64,000 nucleotides of DNA from positions 80,798 through 144,797 of the forward strand of contig NZ_KB903441.1 of assembly GCF_000379765.1 (NCBI RefSeq), written 5' to 3'. The position numbers and the translations under genes were made by a program. Each line of letters opens with the position of its first letter. Positions within the stretch are counted from its first letter, which is position 1. Source of the stretch: Flexithrix dorotheae DSM 6795. GTDB taxonomy: Bacteria > Bacteroidota > Bacteroidia > Cytophagales > Flammeovirgaceae. Below, in pieces: positions 44,368 through 55,410 of this stretch. The notes below the pieces were generated by a model, which worked only from the letters and a program-made list of their open reading frames with translations, was not told where the DNA came from and did no database searches.

Positions 44368-45348
44368 ATGGCAAAAATCAAATACTACTATGACACGGAA
44401 ACATGTAGGTATGAGAGAGTCCAGACTTCGACTTCCGATGTTATTGTAAATGCCTTAGGTTTGTTATTCATCTGTGTTATTTTTGGAATAATTTTTTCGT
44501 TTACCTATTCCGCATACTTTCCCTCAGCCACGGTTCAAAGGCTAAAAAAAGAAAACAACGAATTATTATATTATTACAATCTCTTAAATAAGGAGTTGAA
44601 CCATTCAAACAAAGTACTTGGTCACCTCCAGGAAAGAGATGATGATATCTACAGATCTATTTTTGAGGCTGAGCCTATTCCGATGGAAATAAGGCAGGCA
44701 GGAAGTGGTGGAAGTGAAAAGTATAAAGATCTTCTGGACAAGCGTTTGAGCAGGGAAGATTTAATCATCAGTACACTTCAAAAGATAGATGTGTTAAAAA
44801 GGAGAATGTATATCCAAACTAAATCCTTTGATGAAATTGCTCAATTGGCGAAATCAAAAAAGGAAATGATCTCCCATATTCCGGCAATACAACCTATTTC
44901 AAACCAAAATTTAAATAGGCTGGCCTCAGGATTTGGAATGAGATTTCACCCTATTCTTAAGATTAAGAGAATGCACTCAGGTTGCGATTTCTCTGCACCT
45001 CAGGGCACTCCTATTTATGCTACTGGTGATGGAAAAATCACTAAATTACAACGATCGAGAAAAGGCTACGGAAATGAAATAGAAATAGATCATGGTTTTG
45101 GTTATGTTACCAAGTATGCTCACCTGCTTGAATTTAATGTGAGAAAAGGGCAAACTGTTAAAAGAGGCCAGATTATAGGGAAAGTAGGAAGCACAGGACT
45201 TTCCGTGGCACCCCACCTGCATTATGAAGTGATTTATAAAGATAGAAAAGTAAATCCGGTTTATTATTTCTCAAATGATGTAACCGATGACCAATACGAT
45301 AAACTAATTGAGATTGCCTCCAGAGAAAATCAATCTCTTGGATGGTAG
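44368..45348 (+). CDS. M23 family metallopeptidase, membrane-anchored
   Basis: 326 residues: cytoplasmic tail (1-25), one membrane helix (about 27-50, 'VIVNALGLLFICVIFGIIF'), a coiled coil (about 54-100) and a C-terminal LytM/M23 domain (about 185-300). Zinc ligands are visible in 'RMHSGCDFSAPQGTPIYA' (H-x3-D) and 'APHLHYEV' (H-x-H). Members cut peptidoglycan cross-bridges or, when inactive, activate amidases; here the ligands are intact. Divergent from alaS, with its own terminator. Confidence 0.92.
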   Translation: MAKIKYYYDTETCRYERVQTSTSDVIVNALGLLFICVIFGIIFSFTYSAYFPSATVQRLKKENNELLYYYNLLNKELNHSNKVLGHLQERDDDIYRSIFEAEPIPMEIRQAGSGGSEKYKDLLDKRLSREDLIISTLQKIDVLKRRMYIQTKSFDEIAQLAKSKKEMISHIPAIQPISNQNLNRLASGFGMRFHPILKIKRMHSGCDFSAPQGTPIYATGDGKITKLQRSRKGYGNEIEIDHGFGYVTKYAHLLEFNVRKGQTVKRGQIIGKVGSTGLSVAPHLHYEVIYKDRKVNPVYYFSNDVTDDQYDKLIEIASRENQSLGW

Positions 45349-45366
45349 TTTTAAAAATTTGATACT

Positions 45367-45402
45367 AAAAAGGGTGGATTTAAAAAATTCCACTCTTTTT
45401 TT
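45367..45402 (+). terminator. Intrinsic terminator after the M23 gene
   Basis: AAAAAGGGTGGATTT (45367-45381) pairs with AATTCCACTCTTTTT (one G-U, one mismatch), followed by TT. It lies 19 bp after the stop codon. Confidence 0.75.
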
Positions 45403-45477
45403 ATGCCCTGAATTTTCATTTTACTAATTTGGTCGAATTGGTTTTATTTGGAGTAATTATGCTACTTGAAGAAAAAA

Positions 45478-45798
45478 ATGGATATTGAAAAAAGATATTA
45501 TTCAATAGGTGAAGTTGCTGAAAAATTTGGTGTTTCTACATCACTTATTCGCTTTTGGGAAGGCCAGTTCAATTCTATTAAACCCAAGAAAAATAAAAAT
45601 GGAGCTCGCCAGTATACTAGTCAGGATATATCGGCTATTCAAACGATTTATCATTTGGTAAAAGAAAAGGGATATACATTAAATGGGGCCAAAGAATTAA
45701 TTAAAAAGAACAATAATGTAAAGGAGAATATTGATGTTATAGACTCACTAAAAAGAATAAAAGGTTTTTTGTTAGACTTAAAAAATAATCTTCCTTAA
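45478..45798 (+). CDS. MerR-family transcriptional regulator
   Basis: 106 residues from the ATG at 45478 (an in-frame TTG at 45466 would add four). The MerR helix-turn-helix is complete: 'YYSIGEVAEKFGVSTSLIRFWEGQF' and 'NGARQYTSQDISAIQTIYHLV'. The C-terminal dimerisation helix is short and carries no Cys, so it is not a metal- or redox-sensing MerR by sequence. This small MerR type is commonly found beside alaS and M23 genes in Cytophagales; its targets are unknown. It may regulate the following alpha-oxoamine synthase gene. Confidence 0.9.
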   Translation: MDIEKRYYSIGEVAEKFGVSTSLIRFWEGQFNSIKPKKNKNGARQYTSQDISAIQTIYHLVKEKGYTLNGAKELIKKNNNVKENIDVIDSLKRIKGFLLDLKNNLP

Positions 45799-45888
45799 GG
45801 TCATTTCCACTTGCCATATTTAAAATTCAGTTGAATTGAAACAGGCTCTACCTCAGGATCTTACTTAGTTATACCTAACTAACTTGGT

Positions 45889-45919
45889 TTTGTTGGTGTT
45901 TAATTTCCTCGTATCTTTG
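45889..45919 (+). promoter_or_regulatory. Bacteroidota primary-sigma promoter
   Basis: TTTG at 45889-45892, a spacer of exactly 19 bp, then TATCTTTG at 45912-45919. This matches the TTTG-N19-TAnnTTTG consensus at every defined base. The start point should be near 45926, giving a leader of about 46 nt to the GTG at 45972. Confidence 0.8.
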
Positions 45920-45971
45920 GGCACTTTAACGGTAAAAAATTAATAACAAATATTAAAATAATTCAATATTC

Positions 45972-47216
45972 GTGGATCTATTTGAAAAATTGTTAGTTGA
46001 CAGAGGGCCATTAGGACAGTTTTCACAAATTGCACATGGCTATTATGCCTTTCCTAAGCTAGAAGGAGAGATTGCTCCAAGGATGAAGTTCAGGGGCAAG
46101 GATGTATTAAACTGGAGTTTGAATAACTACCTTGGACTAGGTAATCATCCTGAAATCAGGAAATTTGATGCTGAAGCTGCAGAAAAATATGGTCTGGCCT
46201 ATCCTATGGGTTCCAGAATGATGTCTGGAAATTCTAACATAATTGAAGAATTTGAATCTCAATTAAGTGATTTTGTTGGCAAGGAAGATACTGTAATCGT
46301 AAACTATGGTTATCAGGGTATTATGTCAGCGATTGACGCTTTGTTAGATCGAAGAGATGTTGTGGTGTATGATGCGGATTGCCATGCTTGTATTTTAGAT
46401 GGTTTAAGAATGCATCTTGGGAAAAGATTTGTGTATCCACATAACGACATCCAGAGTTGTGAAAAGCAACTTGCCAGAGCCACTAAAATAGTTGAAGAAA
46501 CTGGTGGATCAATTTTAGTGATTACCGAGGGAGTATTTGGAATGCTGGGCGAGATGGGTAATCTTAAAGAAATTGTTGGCTTAAAAGATAAATTCCAATT
46601 CAGGCTGATGGTAGATGATGCTCATGGTTTTGGTACTATGGGAAAAACAGGAGCCGGAACTGGTGAAGAACAAGGAGTTCAGGATGAAATAGACATATAC
46701 TTCTCCACATTTGCCAAATCTATGGCAAGCATAGGAGGCTTTATTTCAAGTAAAGAGCAAGTTGTAGAATATTTGAGATATAATATGAGGTCTCAGATTT
46801 TTGCCAAGACCCTTCCTACTGCATTTGTTCTGGGCAACATGAAAAGGTTGGAAATGTTAAAATCAATGCCAGAGCTAAAAAATAAGCTTTGGGAAATTGT
46901 ACATGCACTTCAATCTGGATTGAGAGCCAAAGGATTTAATTTAGGCAAAACGGAATCTCCCGTAACTCCTGTTATCTTAAGTGGAGGAACCAATGAAGCT
47001 GCAAATCTAATTATGGACTTAAGGGAAAAATTCCAAATCTTTTGTTCTGCGGTTGTATATCCAGTGGTTCCTAAGGATGTCATTATGCTTAGACTAATCC
47101 CAACAGCTATGCATACTTTGGAAGATGTTAATGAAACAATTGCTGCCTTCGAGGCAATTTCTGATAAATTGAAAAGCGGAGCTTACGCTAATGTAGCCCC
47201 TCAAACTTTACAATAA
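45972..47216 (+). CDS. Alpha-oxoamine synthase (serine palmitoyltransferase / cysteate acyltransferase type)
   Basis: PLP enzyme joining an amino acid and a fatty acyl thioester, the first step of sphingolipid or sulfonolipid (capnine) synthesis in Bacteroidota. 414 residues; GTG start. PLP features: His138 ('YDADCHACILDG'), 'MVDDAHGFGTMGKTGAG' with Asp215 and His218, and the Schiff-base Lys249 in 'YFSTFAKSMASIGGF'. It carries the N-terminal 'PRMKFRGKDVLNWSLNNYLGLGNHP' motif of the family. Whether it uses serine or cysteate cannot be decided by eye; 2-amino-3-oxobutyrate CoA ligase and BioF are less likely alternatives. Transcribed from the consensus promoter just upstream. Confidence 0.88.
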   Translation: MDLFEKLLVDRGPLGQFSQIAHGYYAFPKLEGEIAPRMKFRGKDVLNWSLNNYLGLGNHPEIRKFDAEAAEKYGLAYPMGSRMMSGNSNIIEEFESQLSDFVGKEDTVIVNYGYQGIMSAIDALLDRRDVVVYDADCHACILDGLRMHLGKRFVYPHNDIQSCEKQLARATKIVEETGGSILVITEGVFGMLGEMGNLKEIVGLKDKFQFRLMVDDAHGFGTMGKTGAGTGEEQGVQDEIDIYFSTFAKSMASIGGFISSKEQVVEYLRYNMRSQIFAKTLPTAFVLGNMKRLEMLKSMPELKNKLWEIVHALQSGLRAKGFNLGKTESPVTPVILSGGTNEAANLIMDLREKFQIFCSAVVYPVVPKDVIMLRLIPTAMHTLEDVNETIAAFEAISDKLKSGAYANVAPQTLQ

Positions 47217-47254
47217 TTCACATTATTGGAGTTAAACCTCCATCCTAAAATCAA

Positions 47255-47289
47255 AAAAGCTGCTCATTTAAATTGAGCAGCTTTTTTCA
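47255..47289. terminator. Bidirectional intrinsic terminator
   Basis: Perfect 14-bp stem: AAAAAAGCTGCTCA (47255-47268) with TGAGCAGCTTTTTT (47276-47289), 7-nt loop. It separates the convergent alpha-oxoamine synthase and DUF6913-type genes. Confidence 0.9.
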
Positions 47290-47318
47290 TATCTTAATTT
47301 TATTTTTTCCAAGAGGGT

Positions 47319-47882
47319 TTATGAAGCAACTGCTTGCCTTCCAGCATTCTCTTTTCTATCTATTTCCCTCGTATAGTGTTTCATACCATCAATTAATTTA
47401 TCTACTCCTTCACCAGGATTCAAATTAACCATCAGTTCGTAAAAATCTTCCTTGCCTTCAAAATAAGGTCCTACTCTACATTTAGCCTTACTTCCAGCCA
47501 GAATAAAATCAAATGCCAGAGTTTGCTTCAAGGAAATAAAAAATAAATAATCAAATTCTTTTTCCATAAAAGCAGCTACCTTTTCTCCTTTCAAAGCCCC
47601 TGATAATGAAATATCTTTTTCATCAAAAAAGTTATAGCTAAAATTATATGGATTATCATGCTCTCTGGTAAAGTAAGTCATTGCTTCAACTTTCTTCCCC
47701 TCCTTCATCAGTCCTTTCACGAATTTATTCATCTCTTCGTGATGGTTATCATTCTCTATCAGAAATAAAATCCCTACTGATTTTACTTCACTATAATTTG
47801 TAGAAATCCTTTTTGCTTTATTTCCCTTATTTGCCCGTGAGATTCTCAGATTTAAAAAAAATTCTTTTATCGGTTTCAACAC
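47319..47882 (-). CDS. DUF6913-type conserved protein
   Basis: 187 residues, cytoplasmic, no signal peptide. A basic N-terminus ('NLRISRANKGNKAKRIS') is followed by an alternating alpha/beta region: 'VKSVGILFLIENDNHHEEMNKFVKGLMKEGKKVEAMTYF', 'FDYLFFISLKQTLAFDFILAGSKAKCRVGPYFEGKEDFYELMV'. This matches my recollection of the uncharacterised DUF6913 family, widespread in Bacteroidota. The second half faintly resembles glycosyltransferase family 9 ('AGSKAKCRVG'), which could be the ancestry. Function unknown. Confidence 0.75.
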   Translation of the reverse strand: MLKPIKEFFLNLRISRANKGNKAKRISTNYSEVKSVGILFLIENDNHHEEMNKFVKGLMKEGKKVEAMTYFTREHDNPYNFSYNFFDEKDISLSGALKGEKVAAFMEKEFDYLFFISLKQTLAFDFILAGSKAKCRVGPYFEGKEDFYELMVNLNPGEGVDKLIDGMKHYTREIDRKENAGRQAVAS

Positions 47883-48040
47883 TTTATAATTTAGGGTAAA
47901 AAATCTATTTCAGAAAGGGATCAAAACAACTGACTGATTATTGGCGAAAAATACCTGAATAAAACATGTGTTTATAATCAGAATTTTAAATCATCCCTTA
48001 TTCCTTTAATTAACTATTGCCATTAACTTTTATTGGATAT

Positions 48041-50146
<2,106 letters not shown>

Positions 50147-50176
50147 TTACAATATTTTTTGTGACATTTATGGAAT

Positions 50177-50209
50177 AAAAAAAGGGAAAAGACAATTGTC
50201 ATTTCCCCC
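50177..50209 (-). terminator. Intrinsic terminator of the Ig-repeat gene
   Basis: Read on the minus strand: GGGAAATGAC, loop AATT, GTCTTTTCCC (50207-50184, one mismatch), then seven T (50183-50177). It lies about 28 bp after the stop of the 50237-51424 gene. Confidence 0.85.
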
Positions 50210-50236
50210 AATTTTTTAAATTTTATGTCTCCGAAC

Positions 50237-51424
50237 TTATCTGTTCAAAGTAATTTCATCCTTATAAATTCCACTTATATTGCCTGCCTCATCCATAAAT
50301 TTCACATAAACGGTTTTAGTGCCATTTTCCTCTCCATACAATTTCCAGTTGGGAATATGTTCCCGATAAACCTGCCATCTTGCGCCTTTAAAATTAGGCA
50401 CACTACTGATCATAATAAATGAAGCATCGGAAGAATATAAATCTACAGTCACAAGCTTATTTATATTTGAAGAAATATCTGCACCCTTGTCAATAAGCAC
50501 TGTACAATCCTGAGGAGGTTTTGTATCTAAAATTATTTCATCGGAAACAACCCCAGATTCATTACCAGTTTTATCCTTAAATTTTGCATAAATTATTTTG
50601 TTACCATCATTTCCATCTAAAGTCCAGTCTAAATTTTCTCCATAGGGAATCCATTCTGCTCCACTAAAATCCTTATTTGGACTTATCATCATAAAATCTG
50701 CTTCTCTGGCAGTAATTTTAAGTGAAATTTGATTATCCTGCCTTTTGGTAAATTTTTCATCCTCATTTATCTTAATATCCATACCAAATGGAGCTTTGGT
50801 ATCAATTAATACCTCACCTGAAATCACTTCTGAATTATTTCCTGCCACATCTCTAAATTTAATAAAAACTTTTCTTACTCCATCCGGACCATCTTCTAAC
50901 TGCCATTCTGAAACATCCTCTTTAAACAACATCCATTTATGATTAAAAAATGCATTTTGATTACTAATCATCATGTATTTGGCATCTTTCACCGAAATCT
51001 CCAAATCAACATAAAAAGGAGGGCTTTTAAATCCGTTTTCAGGTGGGTAAATTTTTACTGTACCATCACTGGGAGGAGTAGCATCAAGAATAATTTTGTC
51101 TGAAATGGTAGAATATATATTATTATCCTTGTCCCTTAAATTCACATAGACAGTTTGTTCTCCGTCTTGAGGAAGCAATTCCCATTTAATATCCTTTTCA
51201 TAATGTGACCAGTATGCTCCGGTAAAATCAGGATAGTTGCTTACCATCATTTGGTAAGCATTTTCACTTTCAATTGTCAATTGAACAATATTAGAATGAG
51301 CATATTTATTACCATTGGCAATTAAAACAGTGGAATTATGATCAGTGATAATGTTTTCTTCCTGGGCAAAACAATTACAAGAAAAGTAAATTAAGATTAA
51401 AGAGGCAAAACAAAGTTTTTTCAT
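50237..51424 (-). CDS. Exported protein of four Ig-like repeats
   Basis: 395 residues: signal peptide (1-20, ending CFAQ), then four tandem repeats of about 90 residues. Each runs: 'A.YMMIS....F.GA.W..Y....W.L...DG.K.VYVKF.D.AGN.S....DEI.LDT.PP'. Repeats end at about residues 117, 211, 305 and 395. The pattern 'KFRDVAGNNSEV ... DTKAP' is typical of bacterial Ig-like beta-sandwich modules. No enzymatic domain and no type 9 secretion CTD that I can recognise. Probably a structural or adhesive envelope protein. Confidence 0.82.
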   Translation of the reverse strand: MKKLCFASLILIYFSCNCFAQEENIITDHNSTVLIANGNKYAHSNIVQLTIESENAYQMMVSNYPDFTGAYWSHYEKDIKWELLPQDGEQTVYVNLRDKDNNIYSTISDKIILDATPPSDGTVKIYPPENGFKSPPFYVDLEISVKDAKYMMISNQNAFFNHKWMLFKEDVSEWQLEDGPDGVRKVFIKFRDVAGNNSEVISGEVLIDTKAPFGMDIKINEDEKFTKRQDNQISLKITAREADFMMISPNKDFSGAEWIPYGENLDWTLDGNDGNKIIYAKFKDKTGNESGVVSDEIILDTKPPQDCTVLIDKGADISSNINKLVTVDLYSSDASFIMISSVPNFKGARWQVYREHIPNWKLYGEENGTKTVYVKFMDEAGNISGIYKDEITLNR

Positions 51425-51865
51425 CTTTCCTAAGAAATTTCAGATATTTTAAAATTGTAGATTAGAAACAGGTTGAGATGGATGCCGTACCCACTCAATT
51501 ACAAATACTAAAACCCTCCCACTAACTTGATTATTGTTTCACAACCTGATTAGGAAAGATTTTTAAAAGAAAGACCTAAAGGAGGATAATTTTTATTAAG
51601 TACATCCAACTACTTCTTAAAAAAGAAAGAAAAATATTAATGGGAATGCTCCTAAATAATTCCTAATAAAAATCGTAATACTATTGGGTTTTTAGGAGGG
51701 AGGGACTTTCTCCTTGAAAATTATGGACTTTTTAGATGAAGATTTTAATCTTAAAACTCCCATTTAATGAAGACTGATAAAAACCAAATACCAAGTTAAA
51801 ATAAACCAAAATAATCCATTTTTCAGATTTAACCAGTTATTTGGATATTTAATAAATACAAAATA
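51425..51865. other. AT-rich divergent intergenic region
   Basis: 441 bp between divergent genes for exported proteins. I see no ORF, tRNA, riboswitch or strong hairpin. Confidence 0.5.
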
Positions 51866-53014
51866 ATGTTTGAATTTATATTGAAAAACTTATTTGGGAA
51901 TAAAATTTTCTTGAAAAGTTATATCATTTGCTTTGCCAGCATACTCAGTTCCAATTGCTTTTTAATTGCTCAAAATGTAGAAAAAGGAGCTAGTTATTCT
52001 ATTCCACAACTTTCTCAGGAACAAATAAATATTATTGGAGAGCCAATGGTAACCAATTTTGCTGAAGAGGCAGATACAAGTTATACTATTTACGGAAATT
52101 GCAGTGTAGACTTCAAAACATATTTTGTAAATGGTGCCGAATATGACAATATTTTTAACCCTAACCCAACTGGCCTCTACCTGAATGGCCAACACTTTGT
52201 TTATTATTGTGGTGTAGAAATGTCCATCAGACAGAACTACAATAATATTCTTGAGGTAAAAGAATTTTCATTTTTAGGAAAAAGTTACCTCATGATTATG
52301 AATTTCAGAGAGGATTGCCATGGTGAAGGTTGTAGATATAGGTGTTATAATCTTTTTGATATTTCAAAGCCAGAAAGAATTTCACAGGTTTCATTCTCCA
52401 GTGTTTTTGAAAGTTCAGCCACTTTTGGCGAATTCAATAGCGATGGAGTTATTGATTTCCTGAGAGTTGCACCAAAACCTGATAAGGATGGAAATAACGA
52501 GGATGGCTCAGAAAACTTTTTAATTACTGCCTATACAATTCCCCGTAAAACAGCTAAGCAACTTACCAATAAAGAAAAACATGCCTACTATTTGTATGTC
52601 AATGGAGACCCGGAAGTAAAAAACTTTAAAGTACTCCAAGCAGACTGGTTTTTCACCATGAGGGATACCAGTGGAAATATAGCTCCTGCCACTTCTTACT
52701 TCGCTCCTTACATTTCATTCGATCCATTATACAAATACTTGTATACGCCCGAAGGAGTAAGGATTGAGAAAAACAGATGGTCTGTTTATACTACTTATTT
52801 TGGAGATCTTGAAGCCGCTCAAGAATATTGCCGCAAACTAATTTCCAAAAAATTGGGAGATCCTTATATCATGATTGATCAATATAGTAATGAAATTAAA
52901 TACCAGGTTTATATTGGAAATTATGTGAGTAAACAGGGGGCTCAACAGAGCTTAAAATTATTGGAAGAAAATGAAATAACAGCTAAACTGAGAGATTTAC
53001 GAAAAGAATATTAA
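51866..53014 (+). CDS. Exported SPOR-like domain protein
   Basis: 382 residues. A hydrophobic segment after a basic N-terminus (about 18-36) suggests a signal peptide. The middle is Cys-containing ('YYCGVEMS', 'REDCHGEGCRYRCYNLFDIS', so perhaps disulfide-bonded) and has a 'FGEFNSDGVIDFLRV' stretch like a single FG-GAP loop. The last 75 residues ('RWSVYTTYFGDLEAAQEYCRKL ... YQVYIGNYVSKQGAQQSLKLL') look like a SPOR domain, which binds denuded peptidoglycan. The rest is not recognised. May be co-transcribed with the TPR gene 162 bp downstream. Confidence 0.7.
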   Translation: MFEFILKNLFGNKIFLKSYIICFASILSSNCFLIAQNVEKGASYSIPQLSQEQINIIGEPMVTNFAEEADTSYTIYGNCSVDFKTYFVNGAEYDNIFNPNPTGLYLNGQHFVYYCGVEMSIRQNYNNILEVKEFSFLGKSYLMIMNFREDCHGEGCRYRCYNLFDISKPERISQVSFSSVFESSATFGEFNSDGVIDFLRVAPKPDKDGNNEDGSENFLITAYTIPRKTAKQLTNKEKHAYYLYVNGDPEVKNFKVLQADWFFTMRDTSGNIAPATSYFAPYISFDPLYKYLYTPEGVRIEKNRWSVYTTYFGDLEAAQEYCRKLISKKLGDPYIMIDQYSNEIKYQVYIGNYVSKQGAQQSLKLLEENEITAKLRDLRKEY

Positions 53015-53176
53015 AGAAAAAATTCAAAAAACTACGGTTTTGCCCATAAATCTATTCAGTTGCCAAATGAATACCCAAAATAATCGTTAACCAATCGAAA
53101 TTTATTTTGAAATTATTTTCAGGGAAATTATTGATTTCTCGTAAATTATTTCAATAGCAATATAATTTTTAAACAC

Positions 53177-54487
53177 ATGAAAGTTAAAAATTTTATAAGT
53201 CTTCTTTCTTTTTTGATAATATTTCAAAGTTTTAATGCCTTTAGCCAGTCTTCTGAGTTATTGGATAATGCTCAAAACCTTATCCAAAACAGTAGATATG
53301 AAGAAGCAATTCTATTACTGGCAGAAGCTTCGAAAAAAACACCTGATAATGCTGAAATTTATTTCATTTCGGCCAATTGTAAAATAAACCTTGGAAAATT
53401 CAATGAAGCTATTCAGGACTTGGAAAAAGCTGTAGAAATAAAACCAGATTATTATCAGGCTTTTGAAGAATTGGGTGATTTGTATGCACAAATGAGAAAT
53501 GCAGAAAAGGCTGTAGAAAATTATGATAATGCCTTTGCTACAGATTCCAATTTGGAAAGGCAATTGAAGTACAAAATTGATATTATCAATATCCTAAACC
53601 TTGTAAAACAACAGCAATCTGTTTTTGAACATATAGAAATTGCCAGAAAACTTAGTCCTGATAACTTTGATGTAAAGTTCCTAGAAGCGCAATATTACAA
53701 TTATATTGGAGATTACAACAGTGCAAAGGATATCTTAGATAAAATAATCACCCAGGTTCCAAAAATTGCCGAAAACGAACAATACTTTTATGAAATTGGG
53801 TATGCTTATCATTATTTAGAAGAATATGAAAAGGCAAAAGAATATTTCGAATTTGCCAATGGTGGAGAATTTAAAGTAAAACTAATAGAATTCACTCCAG
53901 AATTCTATTTCAGTCTTGCAAATGCATATTTTTCGATTTATGAATACCAATTAAGCGAAAAATTCCTGGCAACCACCTTAAAACTGAATCCCAGCATGAC
54001 GGAGGCTTATGACCTTCAGAAAAAATTAGCCAGTATTAAGGCAGAAAAAGCAGAATTAATTTCAATTACAAAAGGGGAAATTGAAGCATCTGAAAAGGAT
54101 GGAAACTTCCTGAAAGATAAAGTTTACGAATTGGCATTTCTTTATCATCAAAATGGTGATTATGAATTTTGTATGACTGCCTGCGATAAACTCATAGATA
54201 AAAACCCAATGGATTTTAATGCAATTTTTCTAAAAGCAGCTTGTGAATATCAATTAAACAAGCCAGGTTCAGCAACAGAAACGTTGGAAAGAGCTGTAAA
54301 AAACCCGCGGTTAAACCCGGAAAAGAAAGCCCAATTTAATTTCATGATTGGAATGAATTATAAAGCAGCAAAAAATTTGGATATGGCAGAGGAAGCCTTC
54401 CGGGGGGCAAGTAAAGGATACTATAGAGGAGCAACTCTAAAAGAACTTGAGTCCATTCAAAAAGCCAAACAAAAATCATCCAAATAA
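53177..54487 (+). CDS. Exported TPR protein
   Basis: 436 residues with a signal peptide (1-23, ending AFSQ) and at least nine TPR units, for example 'AQNLIQNSRYEEAILLLAEASKKTPDNAEIYF', 'NLGKFNEAIQDLEKAVEIKPDYYQAFEELGDLYAQ', 'AEKAVENYDNAFATDS' and 'YEKAKEYFEFANGG'. A scaffold for protein-protein contacts in the periplasm or outer membrane. Partners unknown. Its stop codon is 3 bp from the convergent pseudouridine synthase gene. Confidence 0.85.
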   Translation: MKVKNFISLLSFLIIFQSFNAFSQSSELLDNAQNLIQNSRYEEAILLLAEASKKTPDNAEIYFISANCKINLGKFNEAIQDLEKAVEIKPDYYQAFEELGDLYAQMRNAEKAVENYDNAFATDSNLERQLKYKIDIINILNLVKQQQSVFEHIEIARKLSPDNFDVKFLEAQYYNYIGDYNSAKDILDKIITQVPKIAENEQYFYEIGYAYHYLEEYEKAKEYFEFANGGEFKVKLIEFTPEFYFSLANAYFSIYEYQLSEKFLATTLKLNPSMTEAYDLQKKLASIKAEKAELISITKGEIEASEKDGNFLKDKVYELAFLYHQNGDYEFCMTACDKLIDKNPMDFNAIFLKAACEYQLNKPGSATETLERAVKNPRLNPEKKAQFNFMIGMNYKAAKNLDMAEEAFRGASKGYYRGATLKELESIQKAKQKSSK

Positions 54488-54490
54488 GGA

Positions 54491-55204
54491 TTAGCAATTT
54501 TTTGCTAGTTGTTTGATCAGTACATTTAGATCAGGAGTATAGGGAGAATCCACAAATATTTCTTCTTCTCCATCATAAAATTTCAACCCGAAAGCATGAA
54601 GTGCCACCCGATTTATTAAGGGTCTTTCCACTTCATGTTTTTTTGGTTTATACCCTCTTTTAATTTCTGAAAGGTATACAGGCTTGCCTCCGTAAGTCGC
54701 ATCCGAAATTAGCGGAGCTTTTTTTGCCGCAAGATGGATTCTGATTTGGTGCATTCTTCCGGTTAATGGCTTTGCCTCAATCAGACTCGCATTCCTGAAA
54801 GTTTTAACAGTATTCACTATAGTAGTGGATTTTTTCCCTTCCCGAGGATCTATTCTTACAGCAGATTTCCCGGCAATAGCAATAGGATACTCAATACTAA
54901 GCTCCTCAAAGCTATGGACTCCGTTCACAAAAGCATGATATATTTTGGAAACCTTTCTTTTTTGAAATTGCAGAGATAAATTTCTATAAGACTCTTCATT
55001 TTTTGCAATTGCCAAAATTCCGGAAGTTCCTTTATCCAGTCTATGGCAAATTTTTAATTCAGAGGAAAAACCTCTGGCAAGTTTAATAATACTTGGCCGT
55101 GAAATATCCCTTTCATCGAGAGTAGAAATATCGTATGGTTTATTTATGAGTATATAGTTTTGATTTTCGAAAACTATAAGATCTTCAAACTTTGGTAACT
55201 TCAT
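54491..55204 (-). CDS. RluA-family pseudouridine synthase
   Basis: Isomerises uridine in rRNA or tRNA. 237 residues without an S4 domain. Catalytic Asp57 in 'CHRLDKGTSGILAIAKN'; 'KIYHAFVNG', 'TGRMHQIRIHLAAKKAPLISDATYGG' and 'RVALHAFGLKF' are the other RluA family motifs. The target site cannot be read from sequence; small S4-less members include RluA- and TruC-type enzymes. Confidence 0.9.
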   Translation of the reverse strand: MKLPKFEDLIVFENQNYILINKPYDISTLDERDISRPSIIKLARGFSSELKICHRLDKGTSGILAIAKNEESYRNLSLQFQKRKVSKIYHAFVNGVHSFEELSIEYPIAIAGKSAVRIDPREGKKSTTIVNTVKTFRNASLIEAKPLTGRMHQIRIHLAAKKAPLISDATYGGKPVYLSEIKRGYKPKKHEVERPLINRVALHAFGLKFYDGEEEIFVDSPYTPDLNVLIKQLAKNC

Positions 55205-55410
55205 CCCCCAAAATTACAAAGAGGTATTCATATTTCTACTAATTTTTTAATTTAAGCATAACCTCCTTTACGGGGATTGACTGGAAGATTACCGCCAGAA
55301 GGAAAAAACAAATTTAATAAACAAATGATGAGGAAAAGTTTATTTAGAATGGGAAGTTTAATAATATTGGGATAAAATAAGATTGCGTTTCTAGAAACCA
55401 GAAATCGTTT

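Noticed and set aside
51425..51865. Possible cobalamin or other riboswitch in the 441-bp gap
   Set aside because: A few purine-rich patches only; no conserved aptamer core or strong stem.
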